A stretch of DNA of 64,000 bases from a virus: the IMG/VR virus record IMGVR_UViG_3300035698_010612, positions 1 through 64,000 of that record; one strand, 5' to 3'. The first letter of the stretch is position 1. Each line of letters opens with the position of its first letter. The translations under genes and the position numbers were made by a program. Below are positions 1 through 6,270 of the stretch, in pieces. Below the pieces are notes generated by a model. That model was not told the DNA's origin, did not search any database, and saw only the letters and a program-made list of their open reading frames with translations.

Positions 1-101
1 GATTAGCCCTAGAGAGATTAGCCCCAGAGAGATTAGCCTCAGAGAGATTAGCCCCAGAGAGATTAGCCTCAGAGAGATTAGCCTCAGAGAGATTAGCCTC
101 G
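1..101. repeat. 15-bp tandem repeat encoding pentapeptides
   Basis: About seven head-to-tail copies of a 15-bp unit (consensus AGAGAGATTAGCCTC, varying at one or two positions). The period is a multiple of three and the minus-strand reading is A-N-L-S-E/G, so this is coding repeat of the pentapeptide protein and not a CRISPR or iteron array. Confidence 0.9.
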
Positions 102-202
102 TTTTTTACTGCCAGTTCAACCGTCAGTTTCCAAGAATTATTATCAACATCATGTTCAAAAATAATAGAGCCATTAAATCTATTCTTGATTTGTATTTTC
201 AT
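1..202 (-). CDS. Pentapeptide-repeat protein, cut by the left window edge
   Basis: Reads leftward from ATG 202-200 and is open to base 1, so only 67 codons are visible. About 35 leader residues (start MKIQIKNRF) are followed by back-to-back pentapeptides of the form A-N-L-S-E/G, encoded by the 15-bp tandem repeat at 1-101. Runs of A(N/D)LXX fold as a right-handed quadrilateral beta-helix; some family members mimic DNA and protect gyrase, but most phage copies have no known role. A GGGGTGAGGAG ribosome site precedes the ATG, and the start overlaps the stop of the upstream 83-residue gene (ATGA), so the two are translationally coupled under the promoter at 481-510. The near-identical repeat units suggest recent expansion. 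Confidence 0.8.
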   Translation of the reverse strand, partial: MKIQIKNRFNGSIIFEHDVDNNSWKLTVELAVKNEANLSEANLSEANLSGANLSEANLSGANLSRAN

Positions 203-450
203 CTCCTCACCCCTTTTTTGATAAGCTCATACCCATGCTTAAGATAAATATTATGCACTACAGGACACCTATGGTAATACTTGCACACCTTGAAACATAT
301 CTCGGTTGATCGCTTCCCATTTGATTTTAGTTTCGGGCAGGATATAAAAAACCGAGGGGGACGCAAAGTTGATTGAGGGTCAGCTATCCCAGGAATGGGA
401 TGGATGCGGTCCCCCTCGATGTCCTTTATGTTTTTTAAGTTGGTTTTCAT
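199..450 (-). CDS. Small cysteine-containing protein, 83 aa
   Basis: Unrecognised. The middle and C-terminal part has a C-x13-C-x3-C-x6-C pattern (SCPKL ... CFKVCKYYHRC) that could bind a metal. A similar spacing of cysteines followed by CPRY occurs in the protein at 4362-4703, so the two may belong to one small phage family. It is the first gene of a leftward unit driven by the promoter at 481-510, which is overlapped by the repressor-type palindrome at 477-491, and it is coupled by ATGA to the pentapeptide-repeat gene. An AGAGGG sequence lies upstream of the ATG. Confidence 0.65.
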   Translation of the reverse strand: MKTNLKNIKDIEGDRIHPIPGIADPQSTLRPPRFFISCPKLKSNGKRSTEICFKVCKYYHRCPVVHNIYLKHGYELIKKGVRR

Positions 451-476
451 TTTCCTGACCCTCTTTGTATTGGTGA

Positions 477-491
477 TTTGATTATATCAAA
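477..491. promoter_or_regulatory. Operator copy overlapping the leftward -10 box
   Basis: TTTGATTATATCAAA is a near-perfect palindrome matching the core of the operator at 2166-2182. It covers the -10 hexamer of the leftward promoter (481-486), so a bound repressor would block RNA polymerase. Family: short XRE-type phage operators. The binding protein is inferred to be the product of 1714-2085 or 2195-2401. Confidence 0.65.
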
Positions 492-510
492 GTTTATGAT
501 TATATGTCAA
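481..510 (-). promoter_or_regulatory. Leftward sigma70-type promoter
   Basis: On the minus strand, TTGACA (510-505) and TATAAT (486-481) are both consensus and are separated by 18 bp. The promoter points at the 83-aa and pentapeptide-repeat genes. It is flanked by operators at 517-533 and 477-491. Confidence 0.75.
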
Positions 511-516
511 GCTTTT

Positions 517-533
517 ATTTGATAATATCAAAT
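517..533. promoter_or_regulatory. Operator copy upstream of the leftward promoter
   Basis: ATTTGATAATATCAAAT is a 17-bp palindrome and the exact reverse complement of the operator at 2166-2182 in the divergent control region. It lies just upstream of the -35 box at 505-510. The identical sequence 1.6 kb away shows that both units are controlled by the same regulator. Confidence 0.7.
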
Positions 534-630
534 AATTTATCGACTCTTATTCCTAAAAACTTGAGAGATTTCTATAACTATTTGATTATTGTGGGGTTTT
601 TACTTATTCGCAGGAACAAAAGATAATGGA

Positions 631-653
631 AAAGCCTCTAAAAAAGAGGCTTT
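631..653 (-). terminator. Hairpin terminator after the lysogeny-side operon
   Basis: AAAGCCTCT (631-639) pairs with AGAGGCTTT (645-653) around an A-rich loop. Read leftward the stem ends in TTTTCC, giving a short U-run. It lies just beyond the stop of the gene at 663-899 and probably ends transcripts from 1714-2085, 900-1658 and 663-899. Confidence 0.55.
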
Positions 654-662
654 CGAAAAGAA

Positions 663-899
663 TTATTCGGGGCGGGTTTCCATTTTTTCAATTAAAATAT
701 TGTTTTTGGATATGATGATGGCAAAATAATAATCACCGTAAAGTATTGGGAACGGCTCTTGAACTTCAAGCGAATAGGGATTTACCTCATATAATAATTT
801 GTGGTCTTTCTGCAGGGCATCAAAAATAAGTTTTGCATCTTCATCGGGTAGGGAAGATAATATTTTGTAACCCTTGTATTCTATTTCTCTGTCAGGCAT
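663..899 (-). CDS. Hypothetical protein, 78 aa
   Basis: Unrecognised, soluble, mixed alpha/beta-looking protein without cysteines. ATG at 899 is one base beyond the stop of the secreted-protein gene at 900-1658, with AGGA upstream. The two therefore form one leftward unit next to the repressor, ending at the hairpin at 631-653. Genes in this position are usually expressed from the prophage, which makes it a candidate lysogenic-conversion gene, but nothing in the sequence gives a function. Confidence 0.6.
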   Translation of the reverse strand: MPDREIEYKGYKILSSLPDEDAKLIFDALQKDHKLLYEVNPYSLEVQEPFPILYGDYYFAIIISKNNILIEKMETRPE

Positions 900-1658
900 T
901 TAAAATCCTATCAGCATATCAATCATTTCTTTGATGCCTTCTTTAAGTTGGGGATCCGCTTCAATAGCCCTCATTATAGCAGGGCTCCATTCATAGTAAA
1001 GACTTATTATTTCTCTGCCCTCAGGGGTATTGCTCAACATATTATCTCTAACACATCTAAGTATTTCAACTTCTTCTGAATATTCGCCATAGATCAATTC
1101 CGATGCACACATGCCCGCGGTGGTTGTAGTGGTAATGACGGTGGGGGATGTTGTGCTTGTGGTGGGTTGAATCGTTGTGGTGGTTGTAACATCTGTGGTG
1201 GACGTTGTGGGTTGGGTTGTTGTTGTGGTGATATCTGGTGGTATACCAGCTTCTACGTCGAAGTAATCATCATATTCCCAAATACCACAATAAATTCTAA
1301 AACTGTCCCATACATTAAAAGAGGGTGGGAACATACTCATTGTTCCTGTTGCCGTAACCCCCTCATAAATATAACCACACCCATTAAAATTCTGCCACTT
1401 AATTTCTATGTCATAAAAATAAGCTGCTCCAATTTCATACTGTTTGCCAGTCTGTACAATTGAACCAGGATCACCACAAAACCACGCTTCACCACTTGTA
1501 ACAGTTATTTTAAAAATAATTTTATCAGTTACATCCACGGTCACATATCCTCCCCCGCTTCCATATGGGTCTATAAAATCCCTTTCGTAGTGTCTTTCTG
1601 CAAAAACGCTTGAGGTAAAAAACACAAAACATAATTGAACAAATATTATCTTCCTCAT
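900..1658 (-). CDS. Secreted Thr-rich protein with CFI-box-like C-terminus
   Basis: 252 aa. A Sec signal peptide (MRKIIFVQ ... SSVFA, cleavage near residue 20) precedes a domain of about 120 residues with aromatic beta-strand-like sequence and several cysteines. A linker of mostly threonine with some Pro/Ser follows (about 143-182), then a helical C-terminal region starting CASELIYGEYSEE with a conserved-looking LYYEWSP motif. Its layout (Cys, then IYG, then RD, then GR, then LYY..SP) resembles the CFI-box C-terminal domain of host surface proteins. That likeness is pattern-based and not searched. Its start has a GGAGGAG ribosome site. It sits behind the repressor gene, so it is probably made in the lysogen and exported. 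Confidence 0.7.
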   Translation of the reverse strand: MRKIIFVQLCFVFFTSSVFAERHYERDFIDPYGSGGGYVTVDVTDKIIFKITVTSGEAWFCGDPGSIVQTGKQYEIGAAYFYDIEIKWQNFNGCGYIYEGVTATGTMSMFPPSFNVWDSFRIYCGIWEYDDYFDVEAGIPPDITTTTTQPTTSTTDVTTTTTIQPTTSTTSPTVITTTTTAGMCASELIYGEYSEEVEILRCVRDNMLSNTPEGREIISLYYEWSPAIMRAIEADPQLKEGIKEMIDMLIGF

Positions 1659-1713
1659 AACTCCTCCTTTCGTTTAGTGAAATCAACAAAGATTATATTC
1701 TCTTGTCTTGTCA

Positions 1714-2085
1714 TTATGCTTTTGTAATTTTTTTTACCTTACTTTTTGGATTTTCTCCGTGATGATGTTTGCTCGCTATTTCTAATATTTTTTTTAGGGC
1801 ATTGCTATCTTTTAGTAATTGTTCGATATTTAGGTTTTTTGGTAATTCAAAAAGATTGTCACCATCAATATAAATTGCCCTGTCAATGTTTTTTAATATT
1901 TGGCAAGTGTAATTAAGATACCAATTGTTTGTCCCTCCCAATAATTGTGAAAAATATTCAGGAGATAAAGGCTCACCCGATTTTTTTATGATCAAGTTGG
2001 CAGCTTCCTTCCCAGAAATATTTTTATCTTTCAAAACCTTCCGAAGATAATCGCCGAATTCTTTATCCATATTTTTCTTTGACAT
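1714..2085 (-). CDS. Small XRE-type repressor-like DNA-binding protein
   Basis: 123 aa from ATG 2085; an upstream TTG would add 13 residues but lies within the promoter. The N-terminal 70 residues (YLRKVLKDKNISGKEAANL, then EYFSQLLGG) look like a lambda-repressor-type helix-turn-helix. The basic tail contains HHHGENPKSKVKK. No S24 peptidase domain follows, so induction by RecA-style autocleavage is not expected. The gene diverges from the Cro-like gene at 2195, and four operator-like palindromes lie nearby, so it is the likely lysogeny regulator. Its -10 box (2093-2098) ends about 8 bases before the ATG, implying a leaderless or nearly leaderless message. Confidence 0.65.
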   Translation of the reverse strand: MSKKNMDKEFGDYLRKVLKDKNISGKEAANLIIKKSGEPLSPEYFSQLLGGTNNWYLNYTCQILKNIDRAIYIDGDNLFELPKNLNIEQLLKDSNALKKILEIASKHHHGENPKSKVKKITKA

Positions 2086-2092
2086 AGCTGAA

Positions 2093-2121
2093 CTATTATT
2101 GAGAACCCCCAGTAATGTCAA
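2093..2121 (-). promoter_or_regulatory. Repressor-gene promoter
   Basis: Minus-strand TTGACA (2121-2116), a 17-bp spacer and TAATAG (2098-2093). Expected transcription start falls at or within a base or two of the ATG at 2085, leaving no room for a Shine-Dalgarno site, as in lambda cI transcribed from PRM. Confidence 0.5.
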
Positions 2122-2125
2122 CACA

Positions 2126-2142
2126 ATTTGATTATGTGAAAT
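2126..2142. promoter_or_regulatory. Degenerate operator copy
   Basis: ATTTGATTATGTGAAAT matches one half of the 17-bp palindrome at 2166-2182 and diverges in the other half. It lies directly upstream of the -35 box of the repressor-gene promoter, a position suited to autoregulation. Confidence 0.45.
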
Positions 2143-2158
2143 TATTTTAAAAAATAGT

Positions 2159-2187
2159 TTGACTTATTTGATATTATCAAATATAAT
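2159..2187 (+). promoter_or_regulatory. Rightward early promoter
   Basis: TTGACT (2159-2164), a 17-bp spacer and consensus TATAAT (2182-2187). The operator at 2166-2182 fills the whole spacer, so repressor binding and polymerase binding are mutually exclusive. The predicted start near 2194 abuts the ATG at 2195. Confidence 0.75.
2166..2182. promoter_or_regulatory. Operator inside the rightward promoter
   Basis: ATTTGATATTATCAAAT is a 17-bp palindrome sitting between the -35 and -10 boxes of the rightward promoter. The reverse complement occurs exactly at 517-533, with weaker copies at 477-491 and 2126-2142. Confidence 0.75.
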
Positions 2188-2194
2188 ATTGATT

Positions 2195-2401
2195 ATGAAA
2201 CTCAAAGACTACTTAAAGCAAAACAAGATTAAGCAAAAAGATTTCGCTGTAAAACTAGATATTGGTGAAGCTCATCTATCAGAAATTGCTAACGATAATA
2301 CATTGCCGTCTTTAAAATTGGCATTGCTGATAGAAGAAAACACACAGGGTTTAGTAACTCCAAAAGATTATAGTTTGGAAATCAGCAATCATGCAGCCTA
2401 A
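2195..2401 (+). CDS. Cro-like XRE helix-turn-helix regulator
   Basis: 68 aa from ATG 2195. An in-frame TTG at 2159 lies inside the -35 box and cannot be the start. Residues 1-60 form a compact XRE domain (YLKQNKIKQKDFAVKL, then EAHLSEIANDNTLPSL). The predicted transcription start coincides with the ATG, so the message is probably leaderless. First gene of the rightward lytic transcript and divergent from the repressor, it occupies the position of cro. Its last 11 bases overlap the next gene. Confidence 0.75.
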   Translation: MKLKDYLKQNKIKQKDFAVKLDIGEAHLSEIANDNTLPSLKLALLIEENTQGLVTPKDYSLEISNHAA

Positions 2402-2912
2402 ACAACCTCGTTTTCTAAGAGAAAAGATTTTTTTGCAAGAGATGGAATCACAGGGAAGAAAGCTACTCTATGAGCCCCGCTTTTTTCGTCTCTCCGATGG
2501 CACCCGCTACACGCCTGATTTTTACGATCCAGAAACCCATATTTACTATGAACTAATCAGCACCCGCCAAAGGTGGCACCAGGCAAAAGACAAGCTAGCA
2601 CTGTTTAACGAAGACTATCCTTGTGTTAATCTTCTAATCATTCGCAATGACATCAAGGACAAAAAACAAATAAGACTATATCCAAAAAGCAAAAACTTAG
2701 GCATAGAAAAACTCAAAAGAGAAGCACAGGAAAAAGGCTTAAAACAAGCAGACATAGCGAAAATGACGGGCATTACCCAGGGTGCGATTTCCCATTATTT
2801 CACTGGCCGAAGAAAAAAGGTTGATACTGAGAATGCCAAAAAAATTTCCAATGTTTTTTCTACTATAGCGTTTGTGGATTTCTACACTTTTTCTAAAGAA
2901 CGTGCAGCTTAA
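2391..2912 (+). CDS. Nuclease-like domain fused to XRE helix-turn-helix
   Basis: 173 aa. Residues 20-95 resemble the phage endonuclease-like DUF1064/VRR-type PD-(D/E)XK fold: YEPRFFRLSDGTRYTPDF, then YYELIS, the positions where active members have PDF...E-x-K. Here the final lysine is absent (ELIS), so catalysis is doubtful. Residues 105-155 are an XRE helix-turn-helix (GLKQADIAKMTG, then QGAISHYFTGRR). The fusion suggests a DNA-targeted regulator or a repurposed nuclease. ATG overlaps the stop of the Cro-like gene. Compare the complete-motif relative at 5621-5959. Confidence 0.6.
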   Translation: MQPKQPRFLREKIFLQEMESQGRKLLYEPRFFRLSDGTRYTPDFYDPETHIYYELISTRQRWHQAKDKLALFNEDYPCVNLLIIRNDIKDKKQIRLYPKSKNLGIEKLKREAQEKGLKQADIAKMTGITQGAISHYFTGRRKKVDTENAKKISNVFSTIAFVDFYTFSKERAA

Positions 2913-3056
2913 ATACTTGGGAGAGCCAAACAAAACATGACCGCCACAGCCAGCATTTTATCCGGCCCCCCGCTTTGTATGTGTAATTATAATACAATAT
3001 GTGAGTTTAAGTCAAATACAAAACATTGACAAAATCTTGCCTAAAGGTTGACAAAA

Positions 3057-3326
3057 ATGGAAATCATAAAATTATTCAAAGAGGAAAAGCCGTCGAAACT
3101 GATTGAGGACGCACTCAAAGAAGTAATGGATAAAGGCAAGTATGAGAAAAGGGAGGCATTCTGTGAGGATAAAAATATCAATTACGAAACACTTTTAAGG
3201 ATTATTGGCAGCATAGACGAAAATTTTCATGTCTTGGGATTAGTTGCTTTTAAAAAAAGCAGGTTAAAGAAAATTGTGTCATTTACAGTCAATAAAATAA
3301 AAGGTTTGGAATCGCTGATTGAATAA
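3057..3326 (+). CDS. Hypothetical early protein, 89 aa
   Basis: Unrecognised, highly charged and probably helical. ATG 3057 is preferred over the in-frame TTG at 3048 because an AAAGG ribosome site sits about ten bases upstream. The preceding 145 bp hold a direct repeat of TTGACAAAA (3026-3034 and 3048-3056) and a TATAAT at 2988-2993 without a good -35. It is followed by the replication gene with a short gap. Confidence 0.6.
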   Translation: MEIIKLFKEEKPSKLIEDALKEVMDKGKYEKREAFCEDKNINYETLLRIIGSIDENFHVLGLVAFKKSRLKKIVSFTVNKIKGLESLIE

Positions 3327-3338
3327 AAAGAGGAGTTG

Positions 3339-4112
3339 ATGGTAGGGAAAAATCCGGCTTTCCAGTTTTATCCTTCTGATTGGTCAAACGATACAAGCAT
3401 GGTTTCGCTTGAAATTAAGGGTGCCTGGATAGACATTCTATGTGCCATGTGGTGGAACGGAAACAAAGGTGAGATCACCGGCTCAGACGATGATTTTTCC
3501 CGCCTCTTAAGAACGTCGGTTGATCATTCTAAAAACATAATCCAAACATTAATCGATAAAAAAATCTGTGATTGCGAAGTAAGCAATAACGGAATCCTTA
3601 CCTTAACTAACCGCAGAATGAAAAGAGAGGAAGAAAAGCGTAAGTACAATGCAGATAAAGTAAAAAAGCATTACCACAGCAAGAAAAGGAAGGAAGGAAA
3701 AGAAACCCTTACTAAAACCTTACCCAAAACTAATCTATATTCTTCATCTTCTACTTCATCTTCTAATACTAAAGTAAAAAAACCTAGCAAAGCTGCCCCT
3801 GTGGATAACTCAAAAATAAATGAAAAAAATGACTACGATTATTACGCAGAGCAGATCGATTTGTTGAGAGAAAAACTTTACAAAGTCTATTGGAAAAAAG
3901 TCCACGCTTGGGTGAACACCATGATAAAGAAAAAAACTAAACCGAAAGCCATTTACTACTGTTTGAAAAGAGTTGATGAAGTAAGACCGACCGACATGGA
4001 TCCTTGGGCTTGGTGTGAAGGTATTTTAAAAACATTCAATGAATCTGAAATTTATAAGAAGGACAACCTTTTTCTGGATATAACAAACAAGCTAAAGGCA
4101 GTTACCACATGA
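3339..4112 (+). CDS. DUF1376-type phage replication protein
   Basis: 257 aa. The N-terminal 80 residues carry the DUF1376 signature: AFQFYPSDW near residue 8, then the EIKGAWIDILCAMWW helix, a winged-helix fold found in phage replication initiators related to lambda O and DnaD-like proteins. A low-complexity Lys/Ser/Thr linker (about 100-150) leads to a helical C-terminal domain with repeated Trp/Tyr (WKKVHAWVNTMIKKK). Established for the family: origin binding and helicase loading; which of these applies here is inference. A GAGGAG ribosome site sits just before the start. It ends ATGA-coupled to the next gene. Confidence 0.65.
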   Translation: MVGKNPAFQFYPSDWSNDTSMVSLEIKGAWIDILCAMWWNGNKGEITGSDDDFSRLLRTSVDHSKNIIQTLIDKKICDCEVSNNGILTLTNRRMKREEEKRKYNADKVKKHYHSKKRKEGKETLTKTLPKTNLYSSSSTSSSNTKVKKPSKAAPVDNSKINEKNDYDYYAEQIDLLREKLYKVYWKKVHAWVNTMIKKKTKPKAIYYCLKRVDEVRPTDMDPWAWCEGILKTFNESEIYKKDNLFLDITNKLKAVTT

Positions 4113-4366
4113 ACACCATCCACATAACAGAACCTATCTGGAAAGAACCAAGATTTGTCGGCATAGCACATCACCGAATCTTTGATGATTTAAAGGTATA
4201 CATTGACTGGATAGAAGAATCAGGAAAAAAAACCTATCCCCACCCATTTTATATTTCCCTGGAAAGAGCCATAAAATATCCCGTACAGTTAAAACGGGTA
4301 AGCAAGAAAAAGGTGGTATTCCTTCACATAATCCCTATTCCCGCAATGGAGGAGATGAGAAATTAA
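4109..4366 (+). CDS. Hypothetical protein, 85 aa
   Basis: Unrecognised. Starts at ATG 4109 within the stop of the replication gene (ATGA). Basic, with a hydrophobic C-terminal strand VVFLHIIPIP. Its last codons hold a strong GGAGGAG (4348-4354) that appears to serve the next reading frame. Confidence 0.6.
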   Translation: MNTIHITEPIWKEPRFVGIAHHRIFDDLKVYIDWIEESGKKTYPHPFYISLERAIKYPVQLKRVSKKKVVFLHIIPIPAMEEMRN

Positions 4367-4703
4367 CGACTCCGATAAGTTCCTCGAAGAAACTGAATCT
4401 TTCAAATGCCCCGATTACAGCAATAACCGGATTACGGAATACGGCTGCCGGACTCGAAGGGTGAGGGCGATGAAAAATACTTCCGAGGATGTGTGTTCCG
4501 AGAACTGCCCCAGGTACCGGCCACCCACCCAGGAAGAGATTGAATCTGTTTTGGGAAAGAAAAAGACATTCAGGGTGAACTTAGTGAGAACCCGCAGCTT
4601 TACAGACAAGGAAAAGAAGGTATCGGCTAACAAGGTAAGAAACGCTTGTGCTAGAAGGCGGGTAAGAAGGGCGATGGAAAAGGAAACAACAAACAATATA
4701 TAG
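4362..4703 (+). CDS. Small cysteine-motif protein, probable AUU start
   Basis: The frame is open from 4359, and the Cys pattern (C16, C29, C45, C49, the last followed by PRY) begins upstream of the first conventional starts (GTG 4461, ATG 4470). The only good ribosome site, GGAGGAG at 4348-4354, is 7 bases before an in-frame ATT at 4362, giving 113 aa. An AUU start is rare but known (E. coli infC). If GTG 4461 is used instead, half the cysteine motif is lost. The C-terminal half is basic and helical. The Cys layout resembles the 83-aa protein at 199-450. Function unknown. Confidence 0.5.
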   Translation: MNDSDKFLEETESFKCPDYSNNRITEYGCRTRRVRAMKNTSEDVCSENCPRYRPPTQEEIESVLGKKKTFRVNLVRTRSFTDKEKKVSANKVRNACARRRVRRAMEKETTNNI

Positions 4704-4719
4704 CAAAAGGAGGTAGGAA

Positions 4720-4911
4720 ATGAAATTGAAATCATTATTAAAAGAGGTAGAACAGGAACTAAAAAAGGAAGAGGTAACAATGGCAAAGGAGGTAATAAAA
4801 ACAAGATTGAGGGAAATTAAATCGGCAGAAAAAACGCTTCAAAACATGAGGAAGTCTCTGGAAAACTTACTTGATAAGGGGTTGGATGATATCTCACTCG
4901 ATAACGACTAA
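4720..4911 (+). CDS. Small coiled-coil protein, 63 aa
   Basis: Almost entirely heptad-like Lys/Glu/Leu sequence, predicted to be one long helix. An excellent AAAGGAGGTAGGAA ribosome site precedes ATG 4720. No family recognised. The next gene begins inside its 3' end. Confidence 0.65.
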   Translation: MKLKSLLKEVEQELKKEEVTMAKEVIKTRLREIKSAEKTLQNMRKSLENLLDKGLDDISLDND

Positions 4912-5233
4912 TGACTTTTTGTTGCTCGGAGATGGAAAAGACATTTGGTTGATTTGTGGATGTGTCGCATATCACATGAAACAACCAATGATAAACGATG
5001 TGTCAATGGGGTGCAATAGGGATATTATTGATCTTGATCCTATGGGCGGAAGAAGATTTTCTGTGCCAGGATTTACTTCATATGAATCAACCATAAACAT
5101 AAGGTCGAACGAAATAGCGATCATAGAAACCGGAAACCCACAACTTATTTCCGAACTGCTCTTCAAAAGATATAGCATTCAAGACCTTTTTAAAATCATA
5201 AACCAAAAGGTAGAAAAGAGAGACCAAAAATAA
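4886..5233 (+). CDS. Hypothetical protein, 115 aa
   Basis: Unrecognised globular protein with beta-rich central part (FLLLGDGKDIWLICGCVAYH) and a short helical tail. Start taken at ATG 4886, 26 bases inside the previous gene; a TTG five codons earlier is possible. Overlap suggests translational coupling to the coiled-coil gene. Confidence 0.5.
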   Translation: MISHSITTNDFLLLGDGKDIWLICGCVAYHMKQPMINDVSMGCNRDIIDLDPMGGRRFSVPGFTSYESTINIRSNEIAIIETGNPQLISELLFKRYSIQDLFKIINQKVEKRDQK

Positions 5234-5256
5234 ACCGAAGCAAAAGGAGAGAGCAA

Positions 5257-5610
5257 ATGAGAGAGAAAAAGGCAAGAGAAATGGTGAAGTATTTTTTCAC
5301 AGATGAAGAAAAGAAAGAGTTTGGTTCAAGCATAGCACAGGCAATTAAAAACAAATCATCAAGGGAACTGGAACTAAAATCAGTATCAACACAAATCAAA
5401 AGTGACATTGCAAGAGAGGACGCAAACATAGATAGTCTTACCGAGAAAATTCAATCTGGCTATGAGTACAGGGGCGTTGAGTGCCGACTAAACTACAACG
5501 TGAAAAAGAAACTGGTTTATTATATTCGTATAGACGACGACGAAACCATTATAAGAACAAGAGGCATGAGGGCGGAAGAAATTCAAGACGATTTACCAAT
5601 CGAGGATTAG
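5257..5610 (+). CDS. Hypothetical charged phage protein, 117 aa
   Basis: The N-terminal two thirds are helical and charged (YFFTDEEKKEFGS ...); the C-terminal part has beta-strands with acidic end RTRGMRAEEIQDDLPIED. Similar small proteins are common in early phage regions, without assigned role. AAGGAGAG ribosome site upstream of ATG 5257. Confidence 0.65.
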   Translation: MREKKAREMVKYFFTDEEKKEFGSSIAQAIKNKSSRELELKSVSTQIKSDIAREDANIDSLTEKIQSGYEYRGVECRLNYNVKKKLVYYIRIDDDETIIRTRGMRAEEIQDDLPIED

Positions 5611-5620
5611 GGGGGAAGAA

Positions 5621-5959
5621 ATGAAAAGAAGTTTTAGCAAGCTAGGTCACAAACCAAAAGGGGTGATGAACAAGACCGAGGCTTTGTATGCTGGTATCCT
5701 TGAAACAAAAAAAAGCATGGGTGCGATAAAAGAATACGGGTTTGAAAAGTTGAAATTTAATATAGGTCAAAAATGTTGGTACACACCGGACTTTATGGTT
5801 ATTGAAAACAACGACCAACTAACAATGATTGAGGTCAAGGGCTGGATAACAGATGATGGCATGGTAAAGTTTAAGGCGGTCTGTACCCTTTATCCATTTA
5901 TAAAATTCATAATGGTTAAATATGAAAACAAACAATGGAAGGTGATAAGGGAGAATTGA
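5621..5959 (+). CDS. DUF1064 PD-(D/E)XK endonuclease-like protein
   Basis: 112 aa, the full family length. It has the DUF1064 core: helix around NKTEALYAGIL (about 17-27), CWYTPDFMV near residue 47 with the catalytic Asp, and MIEVKG near residue 66 supplying Glu and Lys. Family knowledge: phage endonuclease-like proteins of the PD-(D/E)XK superfamily, often among replication/recombination genes and thought to process branched DNA. A GGGGGGAAGAA ribosome site precedes the ATG. All three catalytic positions are intact, in contrast to the fusion protein at 2391-2912. Confidence 0.7.
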   Translation: MKRSFSKLGHKPKGVMNKTEALYAGILETKKSMGAIKEYGFEKLKFNIGQKCWYTPDFMVIENNDQLTMIEVKGWITDDGMVKFKAVCTLYPFIKFIMVKYENKQWKVIREN

Positions 5960-5960
5960 C

Positions 5961-6269
5961 ATGAGTATATTTTATAAATGTGACATGTGTGGGGAAAACA
6001 ATTTAAACGAAAAGGAAGTGCGTAGAGTCGTTATTAAAAGGAGGGAAAAAGTTGGTCTTGAAGAAGATAGAGTGTGGTGTGTGTTTGGAAGTGATATCTG
6101 CCCTAACTGTGAAGACAAAATAAGGAAGCTACTGAGTACGGGGGCTATGAGGTTCACCGCGAGCGAAATTAAATTTCAGTCGATCAATTCTATGGGAGAT
6201 CAGGTTTGCGATGTAGTTATAAAAAAACTTGAGGAAGAGGTAAATGCAAAGGCTAGGGATCGACCGTGA
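5961..6269 (+). CDS. Small zinc-ribbon-like protein, 102 aa
   Basis: Two cysteine pairs, C-x2-C near residue 8 and CPNC near residue 47, suggest one zinc ribbon. The remainder is a helical C-terminal tail. AAGGGAG ribosome site. No defined family. One base separates it from the DUF1064 stop, so it belongs to the same operon. Confidence 0.6.
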   Translation: MSIFYKCDMCGENNLNEKEVRRVVIKRREKVGLEEDRVWCVFGSDICPNCEDKIRKLLSTGAMRFTASEIKFQSINSMGDQVCDVVIKKLEEEVNAKARDRP

Positions 6270-6270
6270 G

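Noticed and set aside
1-101. Short-period direct repeats resembling a CRISPR or iteron array
   Set aside because: No spacers, 15-bp period, and in frame they encode pentapeptide repeats with an upstream start and ribosome site.
1167-1463. Plus-strand Cys/Gly-rich frame
   Set aside because: It is the antisense shadow of the Thr-rich linker of the secreted protein; no ribosome site and no supporting context.
2939-3056. Strong promoter before the 89-aa gene
   Set aside because: A TATAAT is present at 2988-2993, but no acceptable -35 box lies at the right distance; TTGACA copies at 3026 and 3048 lack -10 partners.
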